From: Eimeria necatrix
Lineage: Eukaryota > Apicomplexa > Conoidasida > Eucoccidiorida > Eimeriidae
DNA: 15,632 nucleotides
Direction: 5' to 3'
Assembly: GCF_000499385.1 (NCBI RefSeq)
Contig: NW_013654705.1
Coordinates: 1-15,632 of the forward strand
The translations under genes were made by a program, and so were the position numbers. Positions 1 to 8,028 of the stretch are shown here, one piece after another; the first letter of the stretch is position 1; each line of letters starts with the position of its first letter. The notes below the pieces were generated by a model that did not search any database, was not told the origin of the DNA, and worked only from the letters and a program-made list of their open reading frames with translations.

Positions 1-13
1 CGATAGCTAGGAT

Positions 14-167
14 ATGTCAGCCGTGGCTGGGATCTACTATAACATCGAGTGTGGGCAGGGTCAGCAGGTGAAAGAATGCTTTCTTGGGCTTTGGGTGGCA
101 TTGGGGGCATTTGGATAGCGACAGCTGAAGCATGTCTGCCGTGGTCGCGGCGTACTATGGCATCAAG
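14..167 (+). repeat. Diverged tandem repeat, 118-bp period
   Basis: The stretch from 14 to 49 aligns without gaps to 132-167, with about 26 of 36 bases identical. Both copies begin ATGTC-GCCGTGG and can be read as Met-Ser-Ala-Val followed by a Tyr-Tyr-x-Ile motif (MSAVAGIYYNI and MSAVVAAYYGI). A GATAGC at 2 and one at 114 suggest that the similarity starts slightly upstream of the ATGs. The first copy is followed by a donor-like CAGCAG|GTGAAA at 68. The preserved reading sense suggests a duplicated coding segment or exon, but a chance or non-coding tandem duplication is possible. Confidence 0.5.
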
Positions 168-1972
168 GGTGAAGCAGTTTTGCAGGTCTTGGGTGCTGGT
201 CGTTTGCAACAAAGGTTTCGAGTGTGGAAGCAGTCAGCCCCAAGACGACCTTTCAAGCCGCAGGGTGTGGAGACTTTATGCTGTTCTCCTGCGCAGCCCG
301 TAAGTCCGTTTGGTATAAAATGCAGCTGCGAAGCCAGTTAAGCGAAATACGGCAAGCGCGTTTCCTCAATGTAGCACAGGACTTGTGGATATCTTATGTT
401 TAGGTGAAATGTTGCATGACAGATGTGCAGCATTACTTGTCGCGCTGCGTGTGGCCGTGTGGGCCAGTCGCTGGTGCTTTCAGCGCTGGTTTTTGTTAAC
501 TCGGGCAGCCGCAGCTGCACGCTCAGCAATGGCTTTCTTCGAGACAAAGAACTCTGCTAAGTGGCGTTTTCGCTAAGTCATTTCGATTTGTTGTTCAGGC
601 TAAGAATGGTATGCGTGGAAGGAAGCCGTGCTTGTGACTCTTCAGCGCTCTTCAGCGCTAAGAATGGTATGCGTGGAAGGAAGCCGTGCTTGTGACTCGG
701 CAGCCGTAGCTGCACGCTCTGCAATGGTTTTTTTCGAGACAAAGAACTCTGCTAAGTCGCGTTTTCGCTAAGTCGTTTCGATTTGTTGTTCAGGCTAGGA
801 ATGGTACGCGTGGAAGGAAGCCGTGCTTGTGACTCTTCAGCGACCAGCCGTCTCCTCGTCTATCATTTTTCCATCGGAGGCAGGATGTGGATCTCTCAAA
901 TGCAACGTATCGACTATCCGCCAGAACACCTCTTAGAGCTTTAAACCCCAAATCGCAGACGTACACCCCGCGTCGGTCAAGGTGGAGGCAAACGCAAAAG
1001 CATCGAAGGCCATCTGTGTGTAGAGTGCGGAAATGTACACGGTTGCGTACGGCTGCATATCCGCCTCCAAATGCACAGTTGGGTTGGCTGCGGGATTTGC
1101 TGTGACTTGTGTTTTGTAAGCAGTGGGCGTGTTGAGAAGAGCGTCAACAATGTTTTGGAGACACGCAACGCTGCAAGAATCTCGCGGGTAAGCGGGTTTT
1201 CAATCACGCTGGAACTATTTGTGCTGATCGACAATTAGTGAAGACTTTCTTCTGGCAACTGCAGGCACAAAATTCTTTAGTGTTTTTTGAAGCGAGCCAC
1301 TGCTTACGGAAGATGACGTGTCTTGATTGTGGTTCTGGCGATGCACAAGTTTGCTAAAGGTAGTGCCTTGCTGCTTGACTGTGGCGCTATCCCTCCAAAA
1401 CTGTGAAGATTTCTGTTGTCCCGGGGTATGAGCGGGAGACGTTTTGGATGTGCAGCGATGATCATTAACTCACCTGCTTGGCTTGGGCGTCCGTTACCCA
1501 GTTTTGATGTCGACAGGCTGCAAACACCTGGGTCGTATTTTTTCATGCGTGCTGCTTACACGATAGACCATTCATCGTGTTCGTTTCACGCTACAGCTGG
1601 CGGCTTTCTGTGTAGCCAGCAGACGTTTGCAGCGTGCAAAATCGTTTTCTACATGCATAATCAGCGCCTACAGCGCATATAGATTGCCCATCGATAGTCT
1701 ACACTGCCAGTGATGGCTTGCACAACATTTTAAATCATGCTTTCACTTGGTTTGGAGCCGGAGCATTGACGTTTTGATTCGCCACTTTATGGACGCTTCC
1801 CAGATTCCTTATTTCCTCCGCGCTCACGTGCTTTATTTTCCTCGATAAGAACATCCAATTGTTCTAGTGGCAGTGTGTAGATAATAGTGTTATGAGGAGC
1901 ATCTCGGCCCTCGGTACACACAAAGTGGCTCACAGTGCTACTTTGGCGCACGCAAGAACTAATTTGGAGTAG
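132..1972 (+). CDS. Chain A: possible five-exon protein gene, unknown function
   Basis: I recognise no family. The proposed exons are 132-299 (or 186-299 if the acceptor TTTTGCAG is used), 884-981, 1124-1187, 1265-1348 and 1874-1972, ending in TAG. The first ends at a consensus donor, GTAAGT at 300. The second follows CGGAGGCAG and ends AAG|GTGGAG. The third follows TTGTAAGCAG and ends CGG|GTAAGC. The fourth follows CAACTGCAG but has a weak donor, GTTTGC. Phases agree at every junction, giving about 170 codons from ATG 132. The third exon reads GRVEKSVNNVLETRNAARIS, and the fourth contains a CLDCGSGD motif. The second exon is rich in A and C compared with its T-rich surroundings. The first intron would contain the 506-842 duplication. 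Donors were picked from several GTs, so phase agreement is only moderate support, and the last junction is the weakest. Confidence 0.27.
314..320 (+). promoter_or_regulatory. TATAAAA box-like sequence
   Basis: TATAAAA lies at 314-320, immediately followed by TGCAGCTGCG. It resembles a TATA box, but no coding region starts at a fitting distance downstream and chain A would place it within an intron. A chance match is likely in sequence of this composition. Confidence 0.12.
506..842. repeat. Direct duplication (195-bp offset) with a nested third partial copy
   Basis: Positions 506-647 recur at 701-842 with a constant offset of 195 and about 8 mismatches in 142 bases (about 94% identity, no gaps). 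A 40-base part of the unit, 601-640, occurs a third time at 659-698 and again within the second long copy at 796-835. A ten-base tandem, TCTTCAGCGC twice, lies at 640-659 at the junction between the first long copy and the partial copy. The arrangement looks like a recent segmental duplication with a nested partial duplication. It contains no convincing reading frame of its own and would lie inside the first intron of chain A. Confidence 0.93.
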
Positions 1973-2501
1973 CCTTGGTACTTGGCTACACGCTCTTCGC
2001 GCCGCAAGCTGAGGGTCGGATCCCTTAGGAGTTTATGACTTCGCTATGCAGTTTCTGCATTTTTTCATCGCGACATCTGTCTTTTTCTCTCCGGCACGCC
2101 GATAGGGGGTCACTGAGACCTCAAAGGTCTGCTGCCCCACTGCCTTCCGCTTGAGTTATATTGCATATCCAGTAATGCGGACAAGCTTGCCCTCGATGGC
2201 ATCGTTATTTCATAAGTGATTAGTCAGCGGTGCTATCTCTCGTGTTTTTCACGATGCTCAAATACTTGTTTTATTATGTAATGATTAGCAACTAAGCGCT
2301 TGTAGCGGTAGCGTGGAGGCAAACAGAGTACCTGTGGCAATGATTTAGGCTCTATCAGCTCTATGCTGACCGTTTATATTTTCAACAACGTCCCACATTT
2401 TTGCACGGTGCAAAAAATAACTGTTATTTGCTTTCAAAGTAGCCTGATACGTTTTCCCCTACTTGAGCATGAATGCAATTGACATGAGTGCTTTATTACA
2501 G
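1973..2501. other. No gene seen; T-rich spacer or intron
   Basis: This stretch has dense stops in all frames and pyrimidine-rich runs. The only local structure I noted is a small hairpin at 2116-2130, with six-base arms AGACCT/AGGTCT and a CAA loop. It ends in an acceptor-like TGCTTTATTACAG at 2501. Confidence 0.5.
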
Positions 2502-2749
2502 TGATTCTCGTCATTGTTACACGTAGGAGACGAAATTCCATTTGCGTCTATGACGTCTTGGTTTTTGTCGATTCCAAATATAGGCCATGGGTGGCGATAT
2601 TAATTAACTTTGTGAATTATTGTGTTGTTGCCACACTGTTTCTTGATATATGTGTACGCTTCTTTTATTTCGACGAGGACTACTCTGCAGCGTGGCAGAA
2701 GAAGCTAAAGGATTTACTCATCGGGCATTGCATCACCCCCTTTGGCTGA
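2502..2749 (+). CDS. Candidate exon with a membrane-spanning segment
   Basis: The open frame begins directly after an acceptor-like CTTTATTACAG and runs 81 codons to TGA at 2747. It starts with two bases of a split codon. A basic run, TRRRR, is followed by a hydrophobic stretch of about 27 residues (roughly 2588-2671) containing FLDICVRFFYF, then a charged tail with FDEDY and WQKKLKDLL. An acidic then basic residue within a helix followed by aromatics resembles the second helix of voltage-sensor domains, such as those of proton channels, but this is a loose pattern match. T-rich DNA encodes hydrophobic residues by chance. No usable donor occurs between 2652 and the stop, so it would be a terminal exon, which does not fit a complete voltage sensor. 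No start codon was identified. Confidence 0.22.
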
Positions 2750-3263
2750 CAACGCCTTGCGTACTCTAGCTTATGGTATCCATCTGAAAAAATGCAGGCT
2801 GTGCGCTGTCTTTTCCGCTGCTGGCTGTTCTTGTTTTCCTGTTGTCGCAACGAACGACGTTGTTTGCCGCCCACGCGTCTGTGGTGTACACCTCACGTTT
2901 TTACACGTGCGGCATCTTTTGAACTTCTGTTTTTGTTGCCTCATGCTTTCGGCGTTTCAGACGTGCCAGAGTGAGGGTCCTTGACTGTTCATCATCACTT
3001 CTCACTGGGATGAAGATGCTTGGTGGGCCCTAACAAGACGTTGCGCCACTTCCAAACACTTTTCATCGTGCAATGCACTTTTGTTGAAGCGCTGGCAAAT
3101 CGTATGCGGCTATCTAAAAGAACATGTGGTCCTGAAAGTCTTAGACGCCGTAAAAAACATAGGCTGACAAGCTTTCAAAGATATTGAAAGCACCAGTGCT
3201 TAATTTGTTGCCTCGTTGCGAATATCGTTGTCTTTCATGCGATGCTCGCGTGATTGCCATCTG

Positions 3264-3500
3264 TTAATAAAGGCTCTGCTGCTTAAATAAGTGTGTAGCA
3301 GTGACAGCTTGCGGAAAAGCATCTTCATCTATGTCTGGCACGGAAGGTTGCCGGTGTGTGCCAGGAATTCGGAATTCATCTGCTGACGTAGCAGCCACTT
3401 TTCTGTAGGTTGAATCTAAGGTACTTGGATCTAGACACGTTGAAAGCACTAGTAAGATGGTAAAGTGTAATTGCTGGTGGTTGGCTACGGTTTGTTGCAC
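3264..3500 (-). CDS. Possible minus-strand exon or short ORF
   Basis: This is a 78-codon frame on the minus strand ending in TAA at 3264. The C-terminal half is polar, with Ser, Thr, Pro and acidic residues (for example PSVPDIDEDAFPQ), as in a disordered tail. An acceptor-like CAACCTACAG lies within it but in a phase that would lead to an early stop. I recognise no family. A minus-strand frame opposite T-rich + DNA tends to be A-rich and can look coding by chance. Confidence 0.18.
   Translation of the reverse strand: MQQTVANHQQLHFTILLVLSTCLDPSTLDSTYRKVAATSADEFRIPGTHRQPSVPDIDEDAFPQAVTATHLFKQQSLY
3364..3377. repeat. GGAATTC tandem pair
   Basis: The heptamer GGAATTC occurs twice head to tail (3364-3370 and 3371-3377). 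It is a simple local duplication with no evident function. Confidence 0.9.
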
Positions 3501-3888
3501 GGCTGCCAGTGGGCCTCACATTGTCCGAGGTCACGATTTGGTTGGCATCACAACGTTATTTTGCAGCCCCTGAATGCATAGAGGGTTCCGTCTAATCAAT
3601 TTGGTCATTGTCTCGCATGTTTTATTATTTTTCGTACCTAGCCACAAAGCCAGGCAGATCCTTCAGCATATTTCTTGTTTTCTGCGTTCCATGCGGTGAG
3701 CCATGGCCATTTTTGTCCTTCGTCGAACGCATAAATCGGTCAGTTGTGCATGTTACTATTTGGACCTCTTTGGAATGGTTTGTCTTGCATACGTAGAGCC
3801 GAAAATGAGCTCGGCTAGCTCGAGGGAGGCACTGCCATTACTGGGCGGACTGTTCTCACATTAGGCCATGAGTATTGTGAGTGACTAG

Positions 3889-4098
3889 GCAATTTATTGG
3901 TTTGCGTATTTTGTCTTCGTGTCCCAAACGCGAGCACGCTTTTTCGTCGGATGGGGCGAAACAATCGGCATTCACACGAACTAGCATGGAACGGCATTTT
4001 AGCGCACGCCATATTTTCGAGCTCTTCTCAGCAGAAAGTGATGCTGAAACGGCAAAATGGAGCAAATCTAAGTGTTGTGCATACTCTACCGCTATAAC
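3889..4098 (+). CDS. Candidate exon upstream of chain B
   Basis: An open + frame runs from 3881 to 4102 through an A-richer island. The likely exon begins after GTGACTAG at 3888 and ends at a GT at 4077 (GTGCAT) or 4099 (GTAGTC). It encodes a polar peptide including ERHFSARHIFELFSAESDAE. With the 4077 donor it leaves one base, which fits an alternative acceptor of chain B at 4219 (CTTCTGCAG) that needs two, so it could be a 5' exon of that gene. Neighbouring frames are open too, on both strands, so the frame choice is uncertain. I recognise no family. Confidence 0.2.
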
Positions 4099-4161
4099 GT
4101 AGTCTTCGTCAAATGCTTCGCCAGTTCAACGCCGTTTCGCGGCTCATTGCTTTGTCTATAG

Positions 4162-5779
4162 AATGGTGCACATGCGAAAAAAAAAGGGAACCCATACGGG
4201 CTAGAAAAGACTTCTGCAGCAGTGATCGGATATCGCATCCCATTTGGCCATTGTTTCCGATGCTTGGAAAACACGGTCGAAGGCGGCAAGTACACGGTGC
4301 CCTTTTTTCGTAGTATCCTACTTAACTGGAGGCAAAAAGAAGAAACAAACAACAAACCCACTTCACCAAGTGGAGAGAAGGACAGTATATTGTCTTTATC
4401 GGCACACTGAAGACGTCATGTTTTGACCTCTTGGTACTCGCCACTCTCATACACAGAAAATGCGCATTCTGCACTCGACACCAGCTGGCCCTGCACACGT
4501 GTTGCGTATTTCCTCAAGTCCCTGAGACGCAGTTCGTAGCGGCAATTGCTATTATTGCGTTGCTGCATCGGAAAGTATCTGCTTTGTTCCGCTTTGTTTC
4601 TGCTTTTGCGAGAATTGTAGTCTTGCACATCCGTATTATTGACGTACCATGAAAATATTCGTGCAACCATCACCTTATCTGTCACGGGCTTTATTGCTGT
4701 TTAACGGTCTGCATTTCCAGAACTCCATGGAAGAAAAGCGTGGTGTGTTCCGTGATCGCGCGATGCTGTTGCTAGCGGCTCTTTCTGTCTCCACCAGGCC
4801 CAGTGGCCCTCTTAGAAACTATCGCGGCCAGCACAGACAACACGCAGCTAGTTAGTCACAATAAACTAGCTGTGTCCAGATTCTTCGGCAGTACCGAATG
4901 CCATGAGGCTCAGAATGCAGAGCAGGCCATCGCATTCAGTGGGCCCGTACTGATGAACTTTGTGTTCGCAACTAGTGAGTCAAGCTCTCTGTGACGGCGC
5001 ATTACACTTCCTTGTCACAAGGACGTATTCGCTGAATTAATGGTGCGTCATTAAACGTGACTAGGAAAATGTTTGTTCTCCTTTCTCTGCAAAACAAGTA
5101 ATATTGAAATATGCCTTGAACTCAGTATACGGAATCGACTACGTTCAGTCATCGTCAGCAGGTCTTGTTTGGACTGCTTGACAGCACTTATCATGAACAC
5201 GTTTAAACTTCTATGCTGACAGTGGATGACTCAGCTGTTCGATTTTCTTCTCTGCAGCACTTGTGGCTGGCATACTGCGAAGCCAAGGATCGGTCGATAT
5301 TGCAATTCTGCTCTGTATCCTCTACATTCAGCCGGTGGGACATTTTGTGCTGTCTGTAGCAAGGACACAGGTGATCGCATGACGTTATAGTATTCTGCTG
5401 CTTTATGGCGATGCACTTTCCTTCTGCACACTTAGCCGAGAAGGAAAAAAGCTCTTCAATGCTGTCACCATTTTGTTAAATAGCGGTCAGTTATGCACAC
5501 TTGTATCTTTCTTTTACTGGGTAAACCAATTCTTTCATATTTTCGGATAAGCAAAGTGGCGTGTGTTTGACTCTTGCGCGCAGGCATAGTTCGTTGCCGT
5601 GTAGGCACGACTCCGTAGTGTACAGAGTGTATCTTTTCTTTGATGAAAGAATTGTTTTCACTTGGGAAAAGAATCGCATGTGTGCTCTTCATGCCGCAAA
5701 AAACGACGCATGTGTCAGTAACATGGAAGCAAACGGCCAGCGGGCGAACGCTTTATTGGCGAAACTGTGGAGCTGCTGA
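4162..5779 (+). CDS. Chain B: candidate six-exon gene of unknown function, 5' end not found
   Basis: The proposed exons are 4162-4384, 4798-4974, 5126-5161, 5223-5334, 5436-5489 and 5584-5779 (TGA), giving 265 codons. All five junctions keep frame, through codons S, I, V, R and Q. The first exon opens exactly after TGCTTTGTCTATAG and contains GNPYGLEKTSAAVIGYRIPF. The second has the best signals of the window: acceptor CTGTCTCCACCAG and donor GTGAGT. It also has A>T and higher GC than its flanks. The fourth reads SSLQHLWLAYCEAKDRS, and the last ends KNDACVSNMEANGQRANALL. Intron lengths would be 413, 151, 61, 101 and 94. The donors GTATAT and GTTATG are weak. Lacking an ATG, the gene must extend upstream, perhaps through 3889-4098; another acceptor at 4219 would shorten the first exon. 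No signal peptide or known domain was seen, and I recognise no family. Confidence 0.36.
4845..4872. repeat. Nine-bp perfect hairpin inside chain B
   Basis: CAGCTAGTT (4845-4853) pairs with AACTAGCTG (4864-4872) across a ten-base loop. Allowing a two-base bulge, a further ACA/TGT pairing extends it outward. It lies within the best-supported candidate exon, so the paired sequence would be in mature mRNA. Confidence 0.6.
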
Positions 5780-6042
5780 CATTGGTATGAGATTGCGGAG
5801 AGCAGTAGGCTGGAGCAGCTCTTATTTCACGAGCACTTCTCTTTATGCTGCCAAAACAATGAAATAATTTTTTTGCACTTTTCACATTCCCAGGTTTCGC
5901 TACGCAGTCTGTTTTTGGATTACATTTTTCTCGCCAAAATCGCCTTCACGTAACGCTAGCGCGCTGTTTATTGCTTCGTCTTTCGCGACATTTGCAGCAC
6001 AAGCTGGGCATATGCGAGCTGAAATAGCCATACGCAGCAGGG

Positions 6043-6143
6043 GGGGCTGCACGTAGCGTCTCGTGTGCGCATTGTGCTTTGGTGATCACAAAATACGTTC
6101 TGCGGCTTCAACAGTGCGCACAAGAGACGCTACGTGCAGCCCC
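6043..6143. repeat. Large inverted repeat: 33-bp arms, 35-base loop
   Basis: The arm at 6043-6075 is the reverse complement of 6111-6143 except at two of 33 positions. The core, GCTGCACGTAGCGTCTC, is perfect. The 35-base loop contains the palindrome GTGATCAC. The flanks are a run of six G on the left and a T-rich stretch on the right. No terminal target-site duplication is obvious and there is no coding capacity. It could be a short foldback element or MITE-like insertion, a precursor of small RNA, or a structural element. Confidence 0.93.
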
Positions 6144-6507
6144 TACTTTTTCCTATTTGGTATTTTGGCCCTCCGCAAGCAAAAGGGATCACCTACGTTC
6201 ATCCGGAAGGTGGTGGTGCCATGACTGCACGTTCAGCCGTACTGTGCGTCACCACGAAATTCACTTACTTTTGCAACCATTCTTGGCGTTATGGAATTGT
6301 TGTGAATGAGCCTCACATGATGTGTATTAGTGTGTGGATGTGTGTTTTCCAAACTACATGCTCAATTCTTACCAGTCGTGCTTCGTCTTGAGTAGTTGTC
6401 TTAACAGAGAATCAGCCTCCGCAGTACGCAAATATTGCAGTTGGTCAGTTCCAGCATTCTTAGCAATCGCGCGTCGAAGATATGGTTCAGCCCATTTAAC
6501 TTGTCGC

Positions 6508-6539
6508 GTAACGCTACGTATCGTTACGTTTAACGTTAC
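6508..6539. repeat. Cluster of GTAACG/CGTTAC inverted motifs
   Basis: The 20-mer at 6508-6527 is an imperfect palindrome (GTAACG...CGTTAC, 18 of 20 self-complementary). It is followed at once by TTAACGTTAC. The motif ACGTTA or its complement recurs in these 32 bases. A related CGTAACGCTAGCGCG lies near 5950. It could be a protein-binding cluster, but no adjacent gene start supports a role. Confidence 0.5.
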
Positions 6540-7225
6540 ATGCTCCCAGCACGTTGGAGTAGTGTTTTGCACACCACCTTCGTGAATATCGCTGCCCACG
6601 GAGGGCTCACTTGCCCGCGTACACTGGGGCGTCTGAATTCGAATCGCTTGCAATCTTTGCTGTGATCAGCGAGAAGTATTTTTAGACTATTCGAAGGCAC
6701 TAGGCACGAGATCATGAAAAAATCAATATTAAGGCTAACTGCGCGGCTGTGCAAGGGACTAAAATGTTAATATTCAGTTGCTACTTGCTATTACACTGCT
6801 GTCAGTAAATGCTTGCATTTTTCTCGTGCGACGCATTTTGCTTTCCTCTGCGCGGATAGCACTGTATGCGATCATAGAGTGTCAAGTCCTTCACCACTTC
6901 CAAAACTCACATTTCTGAACTTCTGTATGTGGGAATGTTTTTTTCTCTCTTTTACATCTGCAAATTATTCAAACTGTTCAAATGCTGTTTTGTGTAAGCG
7001 TGCAGCCTAGTGTCGGCCTAATAAACAAGGCTCACGCCGGATCCGTGGTAAAAAGAGCTCCTCTATTTCACGTCTGGAAAAAAAGGATCTTTCACATAGC
7101 TCAAGAGAAGGGTGCACTTCGCTGTCAACGTCTCTCAAAGCCACAAGGGCCTTGTGGTTAAAGGTCTTCGAGCCAGTATCGCAAGCGAGCGTAGGTTGTT
7201 ATAAGTTAGCAAATCAGTGAGTCAG

Positions 7226-7232
7226 TGCATGC
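7226..7232. promoter_or_regulatory. TGCATGC palindromic motif
   Basis: TGCATGC occurs at 7226-7232, and again at 10837-10843 and 10877-10883. In some apicomplexan parasites a TGCATGC-type motif is a known upstream element. Here no gene start lies suitably downstream, and the last copy is part of an inverted-repeat arm. A regulatory role is not shown. Confidence 0.12.
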
Positions 7233-7289
7233 TTGCTTATAGTTATATGCTAGAGCATTCCAGGGTTTGAAGCACGACTTGTCAGTGCG

Positions 7290-7339
7290 GAATGCCCGAA
7301 TGAAAGACGCCAATGCAGAATGCACGAATGAAAGATGCC
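7290..7339. repeat. Two-copy tandem repeat, 28-bp period
   Basis: The 22-mer at 7290-7311 recurs at 7318-7339 with 20 of 22 identical (GAATGC-CGAATGAAAGA-GCC), separated by the six bases AATGCA. It is a short local tandem duplication with no clear function. Confidence 0.85.
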
Positions 7340-7892
7340 TTGGTCTGTGTGCGAGTTCTGTATCTTTAATTTTTTGTGTTTTGCAACGCACACGCGCGTT
7401 TTTAATGTACGTTACCTTACATTTTACTAAAGTATCGTTCATTTCTTCCAGCTCGCAGGCTCCGCAAATATAAGATGAAGTAGCCATCCGCGGAAAGGGT
7501 TTCAGAGTCGCTAGCTCTCTGCGCTCTGGTGCCTTCAAAGCACGTTCTGCAGTTGCAAGTGCAATACTGCGTCTTAGGAGATATCTTCACATTCCCCAGG
7601 CAGGGAAAAAAAGAGGGCGCCGATCTTCTTTCGGGAGCTAATGCCCAGAAGTTCACGTAACCCCATATTGTGAGTCAGTATCAAAATGCAAAACGTCAGA
7701 GCTCTTCTACAGCGTTGCGCAGACCCAGTAATTGTACTGTACGGGTCAGCTGTGACATACATTCATGCCACGGTTTACGGCATGGATATCGTCGTGCCTT
7801 CAAGTTTGATGCTTGGTGGTGCTGCACATAAAACATCTAGGCGCTGAACCTGGGCTAGCTAACCAAATTCTTGTGCACACCTTGATTTGCAG

Positions 7893-8028
7893 AGAAATAC
7901 GCACTTCGTATAGTGATGCTTTTTCTGTTTCTGCGACTCCTGCACTGGATCTTCACAGATGGCGGAGCATGAGCTACTCAGTATCCGCTGGCTCAACCGC
8001 TAATACTAAACGCGCGTTGTCTAATTGA
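7893..8028 (+). CDS. Candidate terminal exon, Ser/Thr/Ala-rich
   Basis: An acceptor-like CACACCTTGATTTGCAG at 7876-7892 is followed by a frame open for 44 codons to TGA. The first base would complete a split codon. The peptide is polar (for example SYSDAFSVSATPALDLHRW) and rich in Ser, Ala and Thr, unlike the hydrophobic translations of the surrounding T-rich DNA. The same frame is also open upstream to 7813. No partner exon with a convincing donor was found, and I recognise no family. Confidence 0.2.

Larger units (their letters stand above)
2750..3888. other. No firm gene; mostly T-rich
   Basis: The + strand is T-rich with short frames. Around 2982-3170 two different + frames are both open for nearly 60 codons, so neither can be preferred. 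An AATAAA occurs at 3266-3271 but cannot be tied to a gene. A short ATG frame at 3805 (MSSASSREALPLLGG) has A at -3 and could be a first exon, but the only splice that would join it to the 3889 frame implies a 37-base intron, so I do not annotate it. Confidence 0.4.
5780..7892. other. No gene supported; repeats and hairpins
   Basis: Frames here are short. Two overlapping + frames at 6079-6391 begin inside or beside a large hairpin and are probably fortuitous. A minus-strand frame (7206-7538, 110 codons) spans the 28-bp tandem repeat, has a few cysteines, and matches nothing I know. GTGAGT occurs at 7216 and 7671 without a convincing upstream exon. Confidence 0.45.

Noticed and set aside
1304..1546. 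Minus-strand frame with a perfect donor (CAAGCAG|GTGAGT at about 1470)
   Set aside because: No acceptor or start in a fitting phase was found upstream on that strand, and one such donor per few kilobases is expected by chance.
2101..2140. Hairpin-rich stretch considered as a tRNA
   Set aside because: Only a six-base stem with a three-base loop is present; there is no T-loop GTTCRA motif, anticodon arm or acceptor stem.
2982..3172. Two + frames of nearly 60 codons each that both look protein-like
   Set aside because: They occupy the same bases in different frames and at most one can be real; no strong splice pair favours either. This also shows how easily random frames here look coding.
3266..3271. 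AATAAA as a polyadenylation signal (also near 4861, 7020, 8883, 9514 and 13350)
   Set aside because: None follows a supported stop codon at a typical distance; frequent occurrence fits chance in this composition.
6079..6391. Two overlapping + frames of 76 and 85 codons
   Set aside because: They begin within or next to the arms of the large hairpin, overlap in different frames, and lack splice or start support.
7206..7538. 110-codon minus-strand frame with several cysteines, as a possible zinc-binding protein
   Set aside because: The cysteine spacing matches no zinc motif I know, the frame begins at a non-ATG codon, and part of it is the 28-bp tandem repeat.
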